The notes under the pieces are model-generated. The model had not been told where the DNA came from and ran no database searches. It was given only the letters and a program-made list of their open reading frames with translations. 52,445 bases of DNA from JBAXAM01 sp037142515. Its GTDB lineage: Bacteria; Pseudomonadota; Gammaproteobacteria; UBA9339. Position numbers and translations under genes: made by a program. The stretch is from the NCBI GenBank assembly GCA_037142515.1, contig JBAXAM010000007.1:1-52445 (forward strand), written 5' to 3'. This document shows positions 17,530 through 25,709 of the stretch, piece by piece. The first letter of the stretch is position 1, and every line of letters begins with the position of its first letter.

Positions 17530-18486
17530 TCAATTATTAATCTTTATGTACGCCGCTTCGCGCAGCTCTTTGAGCCAGGATTTAATCTTCTCTTCAAATT
17601 TTTGGCGAAAAACAAATTCCTTAGCTCGTTCTGCTGTGAACTTTACCTCTTGCGACTGGCCTTGCGCTTCCAATAATTTAAGCAAATGCAATCCATTTGG
17701 CGCCTTTATTGGACCAGCAACCTGCCCAATTTGCATCTTAGCAACCTCTTTAGTAAACAGAGTCGGTAATTCATCGATTTTGCGCACGCCTAAATCATTG
17801 TTTTGCACCTGTTGTTCGGCAGTATTATACTCCTTTGCTGTTTGCTCAACATCTGCCCCATGTTTCAATTTAGCCACTATCTTTGTTGCTACATCAGCCG
17901 CAGCTTTAATTTGACCAGGAGAGGCTTTATCTGGCAATGCAATCAAAATATCAGCCACATGATATTGCATCGGAGCATTGCTCATCTTTGGCGGATTACG
18001 CAAAACACTTTCGACCTCCTTATCACTAACGACAACATCTTTTCCTAAAAATTGCTGCTGCACCCGAGCAGCTAGTAGCTGCTCACGAATTTGCTCTCGA
18101 TATTCTCTGACGCTTATGCCTTGCTCCTGCAAAGATTTTTGCAGCTGATCTACAGCTAAGTGATTATTTTTAGCAATACTAGAGATAGCACTATCAACTT
18201 CAGCATCGCTAACCTGCATGCCAACACGTTGAGCTAACTGCACTTGTAACAAAGAATCAATCAAGCCATCCAACGCTTGCTTACGCAACACAGAAGTTTT
18301 GAGCGCAACCGAATTATTTTCAGCTGGCTGGTGACTAACCAGAGTTATTCTTTTGTCTAACTCACTTTGCGTAATTACATCGCCATTCACAACCGCAGCA
18401 ATTTTATCTAAGGGAGCCACAGCAGCATAGCTTGGAAACGAAAACATTAAAAAAACCAACAAACCGAAAACATATTTTTTTATCAT
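17530..18486 (-). CDS. surA: Periplasmic chaperone SurA with a single parvulin domain
   Basis: SurA escorts unfolded outer-membrane proteins, LptD among them, through the periplasm. Residues 1-21 are a signal peptide (LLVFLMFSFPSYA), followed by the SurA N-domain (LDKIAAVVNGDVITQSELD) and one parvulin-type domain (YHVADILIALPD ... GLHLLKLLEAQGQ). At 318 residues it is about 100 short of the enterobacterial protein because only one parvulin domain is present. It starts just behind the lptD stop and overlaps rsmA by a few bases, so it is co-expressed with its main client. Confidence 0.9.
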   Translation of the reverse strand: MIKKYVFGLLVFLMFSFPSYAAVAPLDKIAAVVNGDVITQSELDKRITLVSHQPAENNSVALKTSVLRKQALDGLIDSLLQVQLAQRVGMQVSDAEVDSAISSIAKNNHLAVDQLQKSLQEQGISVREYREQIREQLLAARVQQQFLGKDVVVSDKEVESVLRNPPKMSNAPMQYHVADILIALPDKASPGQIKAAADVATKIVAKLKHGADVEQTAKEYNTAEQQVQNNDLGVRKIDELPTLFTKEVAKMQIGQVAGPIKAPNGLHLLKLLEAQGQSQEVKFTAERAKEFVFRQKFEEKIKSWLKELREAAYIKINN

Positions 18487-18488
18487 AA

Positions 18489-21020
18489 TTAAAGCCCTAT
18501 AGTACGTTTATCATTATAACCAGCAATACTACCAGGTAAATTTAAATTACCACCCTGGTCACCAAAACCACGACTAAAACCACCAGAACCACCTAATCCC
18601 TTAAGAAAAAGCTGCAAATAAACCCGGTTAATATAGTTAATATTACCAACCCCAACAAAAGTTTGGCTTCGCATCAACCGTAATGCAAAGCAACAGCTAT
18701 CATATTCTAATCCATAGAGAGCTGTCTGTGTGCGTTTGTAACTAATATTGTAGTCTAAGCTGCCGAGGATATTCCAATTACGCAAAAGTCTCCATCCTGT
18801 TGAAAGATTAACTCGGCTTAGATCTGCGTTTGGTTTTTGAGCAGAACCATCTTTCTGAAAGTCATAATTATACCCAAAATTTACTACTCTTTCTGCATTA
18901 TCATTATACTGTAAACCCACGCTAGAAGTCTTAAACTGTTGATTGCTAGGATCCCAAGCAGCGGCAACTTTAGCATTCACTTTTGGAGTAATAAAATATT
19001 GCAGCTGTCCAACTAAAGGAGAAAGATTTTCCACTACTAAAGGATCAACTTTTTTATCGAGATTCACCATATGATTATGAATACTAAGTATTTGACCAAG
19101 ACCGGCGTTTAATTTTTCTTGCCCAGAATCATCGAGGAAACGCGATGTAAGTGCAGCGGTAACCTGATTAGCATCACCAATACGATCAACACCACTAAAC
19201 CTATTGATGCGAAATAGCTGGCTAAAATCAAAACCGGGTAGTGTAGTATCAAAAACAGGAATATTGTCTTGATTTCTTGTAGGAACAAATAAATAAAACA
19301 ACCTTGGCTCCAAAGTTTGTATATAGTTATTTTGAAAAAAATTAATATCTCGACTAAAGATTATACCACTATCAACTGAAACTATTGGCAAAACGCGCGT
19401 AATATTATTTTTGGGGTCGGTAACAACAACATCTCGATTTAAATCGTGAATACTATAGCCTGTCGCCTGCAGCTGAACTTTCGGTGTAATATAGGTACCC
19501 ATCCAATTAAAAGGCAGGCTCACACCAGACCCCACATTAAACCGTCCACCAGCAACTACAGGCTTATATTTATCAAAATCATCACGATGCACAAAATTTA
19601 CCACCCCACCATCAAAATGATAATTTAAACCGCCAGAATTATCAGGAAAATCGCCAGCTAAATCTAATTGGGGCAATCTTTTGTATAGATCGTAAGCAAG
19701 ACTCTTACCGTTGTTCTCCTTTGTGTTAATTCGATGTAAAGTTTGAAACTCTTGAACACGACCAGAAAAACGCCAGTTTGTACTAGCATAATTAATCTCT
19801 GCTTGATTAAATAATTGGTCATCATTAATCGTAGTAGCGACAGAACCAAAATCTTGTAAAAAGTAATCATCAGTTGCATAGTTACCAATTATTGATCCAT
19901 TCCAGTGATCGTTCAAGCGCAAATCGTTTTGTAAATTTAAAAAACCACGGCTAGATGAGCTGTTTTCTAGCACCGTGCGCGCGTGCCCAGCAGAATAAGA
20001 CTTATCGCGAAACTTAACAAAAGCTCTATCATGAGGAATATAAGTAACGTTAACATTACCTGCATTAGCTGGTGTTAAATAACGAAACAAGCCATCTAAT
20101 AAAATACCGCGCTTAGTAAAAAACGTCGGCGTAAAAGCGGTATCATAATTAGACGCCAAATTGAAGTAGTAAGGCAGAGTCAAACCATAACCAGAGTCCT
20201 TGGAAAAAGTCATATCTGGAAGCAAGAACCCGCTTTTGCGCCTTTTATCGATAGGAAAATTAAAATAGGGAGTATAAAAAACAGGAACTTTTTTAATAAA
20301 AAAGAAAGCATTAAACGCTTCGCCACGACCAGAATTGCGATCGAGATTTAATCTGTCGCTCCAAACATACCAACTAACCGCATCGGGTGGACAAGAGTTA
20401 TAGGTGGCACGTCTCATTTTCAAAACTCCCATGGCATCGCGCACCGCATGTTTGGCTCGTCCCCAAATATTGGTTATTCCCGATGGCGTACTAAATAACA
20501 TACGATAAAAACCGTTATCTAACGTGTGCACTTCGCTAACAAAATTTAAATTGCTTTTCTCCGCCACAATCAATCTACCATATTCATGAAAGTTAACATG
20601 ACCAACCAAAACACCATTACTGAGCTTTCCAGTCTTATTGTCGCGAAAAAAAGTAACACAATCAGCGCTAATTTCACGACCAGGCTGAATCAAAGTAACG
20701 TTACCCTTGGCCACTGACGCACCATATTGAGTAAAAAGAGCATGCTTATTGGATGTAATGCTCAAGGGAGTTTCTTGCACGCCCTTAGGCTTGGGGATAT
20801 TTGCAATATTACTAGAATCAACATAGCTACCACCACAAAGAGTATTGCTCTTTGGATCCCTAACCCAGCCTAAAAAATTAGCAATATCAAACGGGGTAGT
20901 TCGCTCAAAAGCTACTGCGGGACACGAAGCCACGATAGCTTGTGGCGAACTTTCTATGGCAACAGCGCTTGTTGTGATAAACAAACTTATAAAGATAATT
21001 ATTGTACAGCGTTTTAGCAT
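18489..21020 (-). CDS. lptD: LPS-assembly outer-membrane protein LptD
   Basis: LptD with LptE inserts lipopolysaccharide into the outer leaflet of the outer membrane. The start ATG 21020 gives a signal peptide (MLKRCTIIIFISLFITTSAVA) and 843 residues; the longer frame to 21065 would bury it. An OstA-like beta-jellyroll (NVTLIQPGREISADCVTFF) comes first, then a long beta-barrel (FFIKKVPVFYTPYFNFPID, AALTSRFLDDSGQEKLNAGL). Cysteines near the N-terminus (VASCPAV, NTLCGG) and the adjacent pair in YDSCCFALRL fit the two interdomain disulfides known for E. coli LptD. The start overlaps the esterase stop (ATGCTAA). Confidence 0.95.
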   Translation of the reverse strand: MLKRCTIIIFISLFITTSAVAIESSPQAIVASCPAVAFERTTPFDIANFLGWVRDPKSNTLCGGSYVDSSNIANIPKPKGVQETPLSITSNKHALFTQYGASVAKGNVTLIQPGREISADCVTFFRDNKTGKLSNGVLVGHVNFHEYGRLIVAEKSNLNFVSEVHTLDNGFYRMLFSTPSGITNIWGRAKHAVRDAMGVLKMRRATYNSCPPDAVSWYVWSDRLNLDRNSGRGEAFNAFFFIKKVPVFYTPYFNFPIDKRRKSGFLLPDMTFSKDSGYGLTLPYYFNLASNYDTAFTPTFFTKRGILLDGLFRYLTPANAGNVNVTYIPHDRAFVKFRDKSYSAGHARTVLENSSSSRGFLNLQNDLRLNDHWNGSIIGNYATDDYFLQDFGSVATTINDDQLFNQAEINYASTNWRFSGRVQEFQTLHRINTKENNGKSLAYDLYKRLPQLDLAGDFPDNSGGLNYHFDGGVVNFVHRDDFDKYKPVVAGGRFNVGSGVSLPFNWMGTYITPKVQLQATGYSIHDLNRDVVVTDPKNNITRVLPIVSVDSGIIFSRDINFFQNNYIQTLEPRLFYLFVPTRNQDNIPVFDTTLPGFDFSQLFRINRFSGVDRIGDANQVTAALTSRFLDDSGQEKLNAGLGQILSIHNHMVNLDKKVDPLVVENLSPLVGQLQYFITPKVNAKVAAAWDPSNQQFKTSSVGLQYNDNAERVVNFGYNYDFQKDGSAQKPNADLSRVNLSTGWRLLRNWNILGSLDYNISYKRTQTALYGLEYDSCCFALRLMRSQTFVGVGNINYINRVYLQLFLKGLGGSGGFSRGFGDQGGNLNLPGSIAGYNDKRTIGL

Positions 21021-21670
21021 AATTCGCGCAACCATACACCAATTGCAGCTATTTCTTCTGGGCAAACAGTATGCCGCATTGGATAAGAAGATATCATAGC
21101 ATGGTAACCAATTTCTTTAAGGAAATTACAGCTTTCTGTAGCCCATTTTAGTGGCACTACTGGATCGTTTATACCATGCAACATTAAAATAGGCGTTTGT
21201 TGGTTAGTCGCGCTTCTTTCCGCAATAACCGTAGTCGCTAATGGCAACCAGGCTGACAGTACTAAAATACCGGCTAATTTTTCTGGATAGCGAAGTCCGC
21301 ACTGCAAAGCCATTGCACCGCCCTGTGAAAAACCAGCCAATATGATTTTTTCGCTTGGAATACCCCGCTCTAGCTCTTGAGCAATTAGTTTTGCAATCAT
21401 TTCTTCAGATTTTCTCATCCCAGCCTCATCTTCCTTGGCATGATATTCAAGACTAACAAGGTCAAACCAAGCACGCACTTTTGCATTATCAAAACACTTT
21501 ACTGGTCTAACCGGAGCATGTGGAAACACAAAACGCACTCCTAGCTCTTTTGGCAAGCCCAATTGCTCTGCAATGTCAGAAAAATCATGGCCACTGGCTC
21601 CCAATCCGTGCAACAGAATTACACTCGCACGCGGAGCTATTTCAGAGTCAATTTCTAAAGTTCGTAACAT
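21014..21670 (-). CDS. Carboxylesterase / acyl-protein thioesterase family hydrolase
   Basis: A 218-residue alpha/beta hydrolase of the phospholipase/carboxylesterase family. It has the oxyanion motif LLHGLGASGHDF near residue 20, the nucleophile elbow GFSQGG near residue 115, Asp in HGINDPVVP near 170 and His in MRHTVCPEE near 200, a full Ser-Asp-His triad. There is no signal peptide, so it acts in the cytoplasm. The natural ester is not evident. It is the first gene of the lptD-surA-rsmA run and overlaps lptD by seven bases. Confidence 0.85.
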   Translation of the reverse strand: MLRTLEIDSEIAPRASVILLHGLGASGHDFSDIAEQLGLPKELGVRFVFPHAPVRPVKCFDNAKVRAWFDLVSLEYHAKEDEAGMRKSEEMIAKLIAQELERGIPSEKIILAGFSQGGAMALQCGLRYPEKLAGILVLSAWLPLATTVIAERSATNQQTPILMLHGINDPVVPLKWATESCNFLKEIGYHAMISSYPMRHTVCPEEIAAIGVWLRELC

Positions 21671-21759
21671 TTTTGCTTAACCTCCAGCTAAAATAAGTTA
21701 GAATGGGCAATATTATATGGTTTAATTTACAATTATTTTAAGGAATATGCGAGCTAAAC

Positions 21760-21873
21760 ATGATAAAGAAAGCATTAATGCTCTTGATTTGTTGTATATT
21801 ACTAAATGTAGGCGGATGTGGTCAAACTGGGCCTCTATACTTACCAACACAACAGGATAATATCAAAGGATAA
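21760..21873 (+). CDS. lptM: Small lipoprotein LptM, partner of LptD
   Basis: A 37-residue lipoprotein. The signal region MIKKALMLLICCILLNVGG leads to a lipobox cysteine (Cys20) and then CGQTGPLYLP, the hallmark of LptM (formerly YifL), which helps LptD form its native disulfides. An AAGGAA site lies upstream at 21739-21744, and the stop is followed after three bases by the MarC-family ATG. lptM is usually found beside lysA/dapF; here it is 90 bases from the start of the divergent gene run containing lptD. The family call is from the motif; the functional link is known from E. coli. Confidence 0.85.
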   Translation: MIKKALMLLICCILLNVGGCGQTGPLYLPTQQDNIKG

Positions 21874-21876
21874 TTT

Positions 21877-22467
21877 ATGTCTATTCTTTCTGCGACAATA
21901 TTATTGGTTTTAATCATGAACCCTCTGGGGAACTTGCCATTTTTTCTATCGACACTCAAGCCAGTAGACCCAAAACGACATACGCACATTATTGTTCGCG
22001 AAACTTTTTTTGCCTATTTATTACTGGTCATATTCATGCTCTTTGGACAAATTTTTTTACGAAGCGTACAAATAACTGAACAAGCTTTAGGAATATCTGG
22101 CGGCATAATTTTGTTTATAATCGCCATTCGCATGATCTTTCCAGAAGCAATAGATCAAACAGAAAAACAGTCGACAAGCGAACCATTCTTTGTCCCACTG
22201 GCAGTTCCCATGACAGCTGGACCAGGAGCCTTAACAACCGTTATATTATTCTCTACTACCCAGCCCGAGAAAAAATTCGTATGGATACTTGCTATTACCG
22301 CTGCTGCGCTTGTAGTCGGAACCATACTTCTTGGAGGCCGTTATTTAAGCAAATATCTTGGTGAAAGAGGCTTGATCGCACTTGAAAAACTTTCGGGGAT
22401 GATGCTTACTGCTATGGCAGTACAAATGTTTTTGTCAGGGATTAATGCTTATTTTCGACTATACTAA
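21877..22467 (+). CDS. MarC/YhgN-family inner-membrane protein
   Basis: The 196-residue product has six hydrophobic segments and the family signatures MNPLGNLPFFLS near residue 15 and PLAVPMTAGPGALTTVILFS near residues 105-125. MarC-family proteins are inner-membrane proteins of uncertain function; the old link to multiple antibiotic resistance has been withdrawn, and an amino-acid exporter role is only suggested for some members. It lies three bases behind lptM, and its stop overlaps the next start (TAATG). Confidence 0.85.
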   Translation: MSILSATILLVLIMNPLGNLPFFLSTLKPVDPKRHTHIIVRETFFAYLLLVIFMLFGQIFLRSVQITEQALGISGGIILFIIAIRMIFPEAIDQTEKQSTSEPFFVPLAVPMTAGPGALTTVILFSTTQPEKKFVWILAITAAALVVGTILLGGRYLSKYLGERGLIALEKLSGMMLTAMAVQMFLSGINAYFRLY

Positions 22468-23234
22468 TGCAAACCATATCAACTATAGTTATAACTAAAA
22501 ATGAAGAGCAGAATATTGCAGCCTGCCTTGAATCTGCTTTATGGACTGATGAAATTATAGTACTCGACTCTGGCAGCAATGATAACACTCTGGCCATTTG
22601 CAAAAAATACACACCTAAAGTTAAGACTTATACAACCGATTGGCCCGGCTTTGGCAAACAAAAAAATCGTGCTCTAGCACTTGCCACGTCTACTTGGATT
22701 TTATCTATTGATGCTGACGAAAGAGTAACGCCAGAATTAAAACAAGAAATATTACAAAAACTAAACAACACTAATTATGCTGCCTATAAAATACCGCGCT
22801 TAAATTATTTCCTGGGCAAACAAGTCAAATATTGCTTCAATAGTGACGCTCCAGTTAGGTTAATAAAAAAAGACGGAGGCAAGTTTTCTGATGAGATCAT
22901 TCATGAAAAGCTTATCGTAAATGGAGAAACTGGCAAGCTAAAAAACAAACTACAGCATTTTTCATTCGGCAATATAGAAGAGTTAATAAACAAAATAAAT
23001 AGCTACTCTACTCTTGGCGCCACCAAACTTCATGATACAAAAAAGAAAACTAGCTATGCAAAAGCATTCGCTCATGCATCTTGGATATTTATTAAAATCT
23101 ATTTTTTAAAATTAGGCCTCCTCGACGGCTGGCTTGGCTTTATCATTGCCTTTAGCAATTTCGAAGGGGTTTTTTATAGATACGTAAAACTACTCGAGAA
23201 AAACCTCAGAAAAAGTTATAGGGATATAATATGA
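22467..23234 (+). CDS. Family 2 glycosyltransferase, LPS-core type
   Basis: A 255-residue GT-A enzyme beginning TISTIVITKNEEQNI, with the nucleotide-binding VLDSGSNDNT and the metal-binding SIDADERV near residue 85. It resembles the WaaE/KdtX group that adds glucose to the inner core of lipooligosaccharide, and the C-terminal hydrophobic stretch (AHASWIFIKIYFLKLGL) fits peripheral attachment to the inner membrane. The sugar and acceptor cannot be read from sequence. It is translationally coupled to the MarC-family gene and overlaps the following kinase gene by four bases. Confidence 0.8.
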   Translation: MQTISTIVITKNEEQNIAACLESALWTDEIIVLDSGSNDNTLAICKKYTPKVKTYTTDWPGFGKQKNRALALATSTWILSIDADERVTPELKQEILQKLNNTNYAAYKIPRLNYFLGKQVKYCFNSDAPVRLIKKDGGKFSDEIIHEKLIVNGETGKLKNKLQHFSFGNIEELINKINSYSTLGATKLHDTKKKTSYAKAFAHASWIFIKIYFLKLGLLDGWLGFIIAFSNFEGVFYRYVKLLEKNLRKSYRDII

Positions 23235-23761
23235 ACATAATTTTATTCGGCTTTAAAAATTGTGGAAAAACAACACTGGGAAAGTTATTAGCAACAAAAC
23301 TAAACCTGGATTTTATAGATACTGACGATTTATTAGCAAAACGCTACCAAGAGAAATATAAAGAATCATTATCCACACAGCAAATCTATAAAATTCTTGG
23401 TGAAATAAAATTTAGGGATTTAGAAAAAGAAGTCATAAACCCTCTTGCTCACGTAGAAAATACAGTTATTGCCACAGGCGGTGGAAGTGTAATGGACAAA
23501 GAGAGCACCAAAATTTTAAAAAACATTGGCAAGATGGTTTATCTTAAAGCACCAAAGCAACTTATGAAAGAGAGAATATTTGCCGGAAAACTACCTGCTT
23601 TCTTAGACGCAAAAGATAAAGCAGCCTCATTTGAAAAAATATATGCAAACAGAGAAACTGTATACGATACTATTGCAGAGATTGTTGTTGAAATCATAGC
23701 AAAAACAAATGAGGAAATTATTCAAGAAATAAAATCAAAAGTGGACAAACATGGCAACTAA
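23231..23761 (+). CDS. aroK: Shikimate kinase-like P-loop kinase
   Basis: The 176-residue product matches shikimate kinase, which makes shikimate 3-phosphate in aromatic biosynthesis. It has a P-loop GFKNCGKTT, the substrate-side DTDD, FRDLE with the substrate Arg, ATGGGSV, and a late Arg in ANRETVYDTIA. The lid segment reads AGKLPAF where E. coli has a KRPLL-type sequence, so the lid arginine is not obvious. The next enzyme gene of the branch, aroC, survives only as a fragment 3 kb downstream, which makes it worth asking whether this kinase still serves the shikimate pathway. Confidence 0.75.
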   Translation: MNIILFGFKNCGKTTLGKLLATKLNLDFIDTDDLLAKRYQEKYKESLSTQQIYKILGEIKFRDLEKEVINPLAHVENTVIATGGGSVMDKESTKILKNIGKMVYLKAPKQLMKERIFAGKLPAFLDAKDKAASFEKIYANRETVYDTIAEIVVEIIAKTNEEIIQEIKSKVDKHGN

Positions 23762-23790
23762 CTCATTACAATATTAAAATCGCCGCATAT

Positions 23791-24009
23791 TTAAAGAGCG
23801 TGGGAACTATCACTGCCACAGTAAATATTTTCAAGATAGGCTTGCTTTTGGGTTACTTTATTAGCCCGATAAATGTTTCTGACTAACTGCGACGCATCGC
23901 GTTGCATGTCTTGGCCGAGCGTATATTTATACTCGCGAGAAAAGCTTCTAGTCATCGTAAAGATTTTAAGCACTAATTTATACGTATCCCGATATACTAG
24001 GTAAGTCAT
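23791..24009 (-). pseudogene. avd: Truncated Avd (DGR accessory) gene
   Basis: From ATG 24009 the frame gives 72 residues: MTYLVYRDTYKLVLKIF, FSREYKYTLGQDM and NIYRANKVTQKQAYLENI. This is the first half of the Avd/four-helix-bundle family, which works with the DGR reverse transcriptase in mutagenic homing. After YLENI the frame runs into ten unrelated residues and a stop, so the last two helices are missing. No good ribosome site precedes the ATG; an upstream start at 24090 only adds non-family sequence. It follows the DGR target gene on the same strand, the usual order, but the reverse transcriptase expected next is replaced by the convergent aroK-like gene. Confidence 0.65.
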
Positions 24010-24177
24010 AGTATAGTGCCATAATCTAAGCCTGATGTTACAAAAACTGCAAAAAATAACGCGACTGCTCTGCGAAGTCCTAAAAAACAACCAGCTTATT
24101 AACCAAAGCCAAACATAATGCTGTTATTCTGTCTTGTGCCGCTAAATAAATCGAAAATAGTTAAATTGATAAATAGT

Positions 24178-25520
24178 TTAATAGGTAATAGCCCGAACAG
24201 CCCTAACTTCACCGCTAGAACCGGTCTTGACGGCGCTGAGCTGGGAGTCAATGCCGTTCTGGACCCACGCGTTGTGGGGGTCGTCCTCGGTAGAGCTCCA
24301 GGAGTAGCCACCAAGACCACCGCTTATAAAGGCCTGATTTAGTTCCGACTTGCAAGGTAGATACCAATCAGAGTATGTAATGCCGCCTACAACCACGGAA
24401 TAGCCAGTGCACACACTAGCCGCACAAACACCAGAGCCTAAACTACTAATCATGGTATTGGTATTTGCGATGCCATCGCCGATAGAGCCATCCGCTGTAG
24501 CACCAATTAGAGTACTTTGTCCAATGCCGTTGATCCATACTATACCAGGCGATTGGTCTTCGTTGGACATTATTAATGCCCGTCTACTGCCAGATGCTAG
24601 AGCGTTATTTATGGAGATTAATTTGCCGCCACCAATAGCAGTACCGAGCATAGCAGGTATAAAATATTGTGCATATAGCGTTGTATTTGTGGTTATATTA
24701 AATGACCCTCCGTCAGAATAGCTATCTCCTGAGCCATCAGCGCTGGTGTTCCATTGTACGCAAGGATAGTTCGTACCGTCAAGAGCAGATTTTTTCATAG
24801 AAAATCCGGCCACGGAAATGCCGGCATAACTGGCTACAGTTACTAACTCTCCGGATGTGTAATTGGTGGTATCAGTAGGAACGGTTCCTGAAGTGTGGCC
24901 ATTACCATTGTAAGTGACGGTGAATGTTTGTGGGGCTGTTGTAACAGTAACTGTGTAGGTAGCCGTTGAATTATCAGCTGCGGTAACGGTATAGGTTACT
25001 GAGTTAGTGAAGTTATTGGCGGTAGTGCCGCTGATTTGGGTAGTGCCATTTACTGTGACGCTAGCGCCGGTAGTGGTGAAGGTTGCGATTAGGTTGGTTT
25101 TATCGGTGCCATAAGGAACAGTTATGGCGATAGTTTTATCTGCTTCGTTAATAGTAGCGGTGGCACCTGGGTTAGTGAAAGAATAAGCGGTGATGGCTTT
25201 GGCGGAAGGATCTGGAGAATTATTACTATTACTGTTGTTACTCCGTAATGCAGCAATAATGGCTCCTCCTACTATGCCGAGGACGCCGGCAGCGGCGACA
25301 ACTACGGTAGTGGTATTACTAAAGAGCGAGGTGTTAGTGGAGCTAGTGTTGGCTTCGGCGCTGTCAGCAAAACAAGGATTAGTAATACAGCTTAGAGTTA
25401 AGGATAATATAACTGCTAAGATAGTGATAAAGATTTTACGGGTATTGTTATATTTGGATATTAGTTTAGCAGTTTGTTTGTTTGTTTGTTTGTTTGTGCT
25501 ACGTAACTGTAATTGAGCAT
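24178..25520 (-). CDS. DGR-type variable surface protein, out of frame at a (CAAA)6 repeat
   Basis: ATG 25520 has an excellent AAGGAG site seven bases upstream, but its frame ends within 20 codons, just past a run of six CAAA units. The downstream frame, open from before the repeat to 24178, has no start codon until GTG 24813. With four or seven units the two frames join and give a protein of about 436 or 448 residues. Its order is: export signal (ILAVILSLTLSCITNPCFA), a second hydrophobic segment (VVVAAAGVLGIVGGAIIAAL), a beta-sandwich like bacterial cadherin-like domains, an InlB-type repeat (VTYNGNGHTSGTVP ... NTTLYAQY), then a DUF1566/C-type-lectin-like domain (DWYLPCKSELNQAF, SWSSTEDD, VRAVRAITY) holding the variable region. 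It is probably surface-exposed. As sequenced it is off. Confidence 0.8.
24190..24310 (-). repeat. DGR variable region (VR) at the 3' end of the target gene
   Basis: On the minus strand the codons for STEDDPHNAWVQNGIDSQLS and on to AVKT are nearly all C-ending (GAC GAC CCC CAC AAC, GTC, TCC, CTC AGC GCC GTC) in a genome that otherwise avoids C there. That is the pattern left when AAC codons of a template repeat are mutated at A. The invariant end, GTTAGGGCTGTTCGGGCT, encodes VRAVRA and sits where the homing-initiation site belongs. No A-rich template copy is visible in the window. The borders are approximate. Confidence 0.7.
25473..25496 (-). repeat. (CAAA)6 tetranucleotide repeat, putative phase-variation switch
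   Basis: Six tandem TTTG units on the plus strand (CAAA on the coding strand) begin 24 bases after ATG 25520. Only 4, 7, 10... units put that ATG in frame with the signal peptide and the rest of the protein. Tetranucleotide tracts in this position switch surface genes by slipped-strand mispairing in Haemophilus and Neisseria. Confidence 0.85.
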
Positions 25521-25576
25521 TGGTCGTCTCCTTGTTTCCGCGATTTCAAATAATAAGTGCAACTCCTCGGGAAAAA

Positions 25577-25605
25577 ATTATACGCCTGTAAATGAAAAAG
25601 TAAAA
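25577..25605 (-). promoter_or_regulatory. Likely sigma-70 promoter of the variable surface protein gene
   Basis: On the minus strand a perfect TATAAT (25577-25582) lies 17 bases behind TTTTAC (25600-25605), a partial -35. It is about 56 bases upstream of ATG 25520 and just ahead of the AAGGAG site. Confidence 0.5.
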
Positions 25606-25644
25606 GATTTTTTTATTTTTTCCGGCTCTTCTGTTTTTTATGTT

Positions 25645-25709
25645 GCAAGATCAGTCAATAACACATGAACTTGACCGATTTAGTTAACAAGTCAATTGAC
25701 CGATCTTGC
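25645..25709. repeat. 15-bp inverted repeat beside the IS91 remnant
   Basis: GCAAGATCAGTCAAT (25645-25659) and ATTGACCGATCTTGC (25695-25709) are complementary at 14 of 15 positions. A third partial copy, TTGACCGATT, lies at 25671-25680. The right arm overlaps the start of the transposase-like frame. It may be a transposition scar or the end of a small mobile element. Confidence 0.55.

Noticed and set aside
24010..24090. N-terminal extension of the Avd frame (MFFRTSQSSR...)
   Set aside because: The 27 residues do not resemble the Avd family, which begins at MTYLVYRDTY.
25190..25516. A plus-strand frame of 108 codons with long leucine and alanine runs
   Set aside because: It is the antisense shadow of the variable surface protein gene, whose composition explains the runs.
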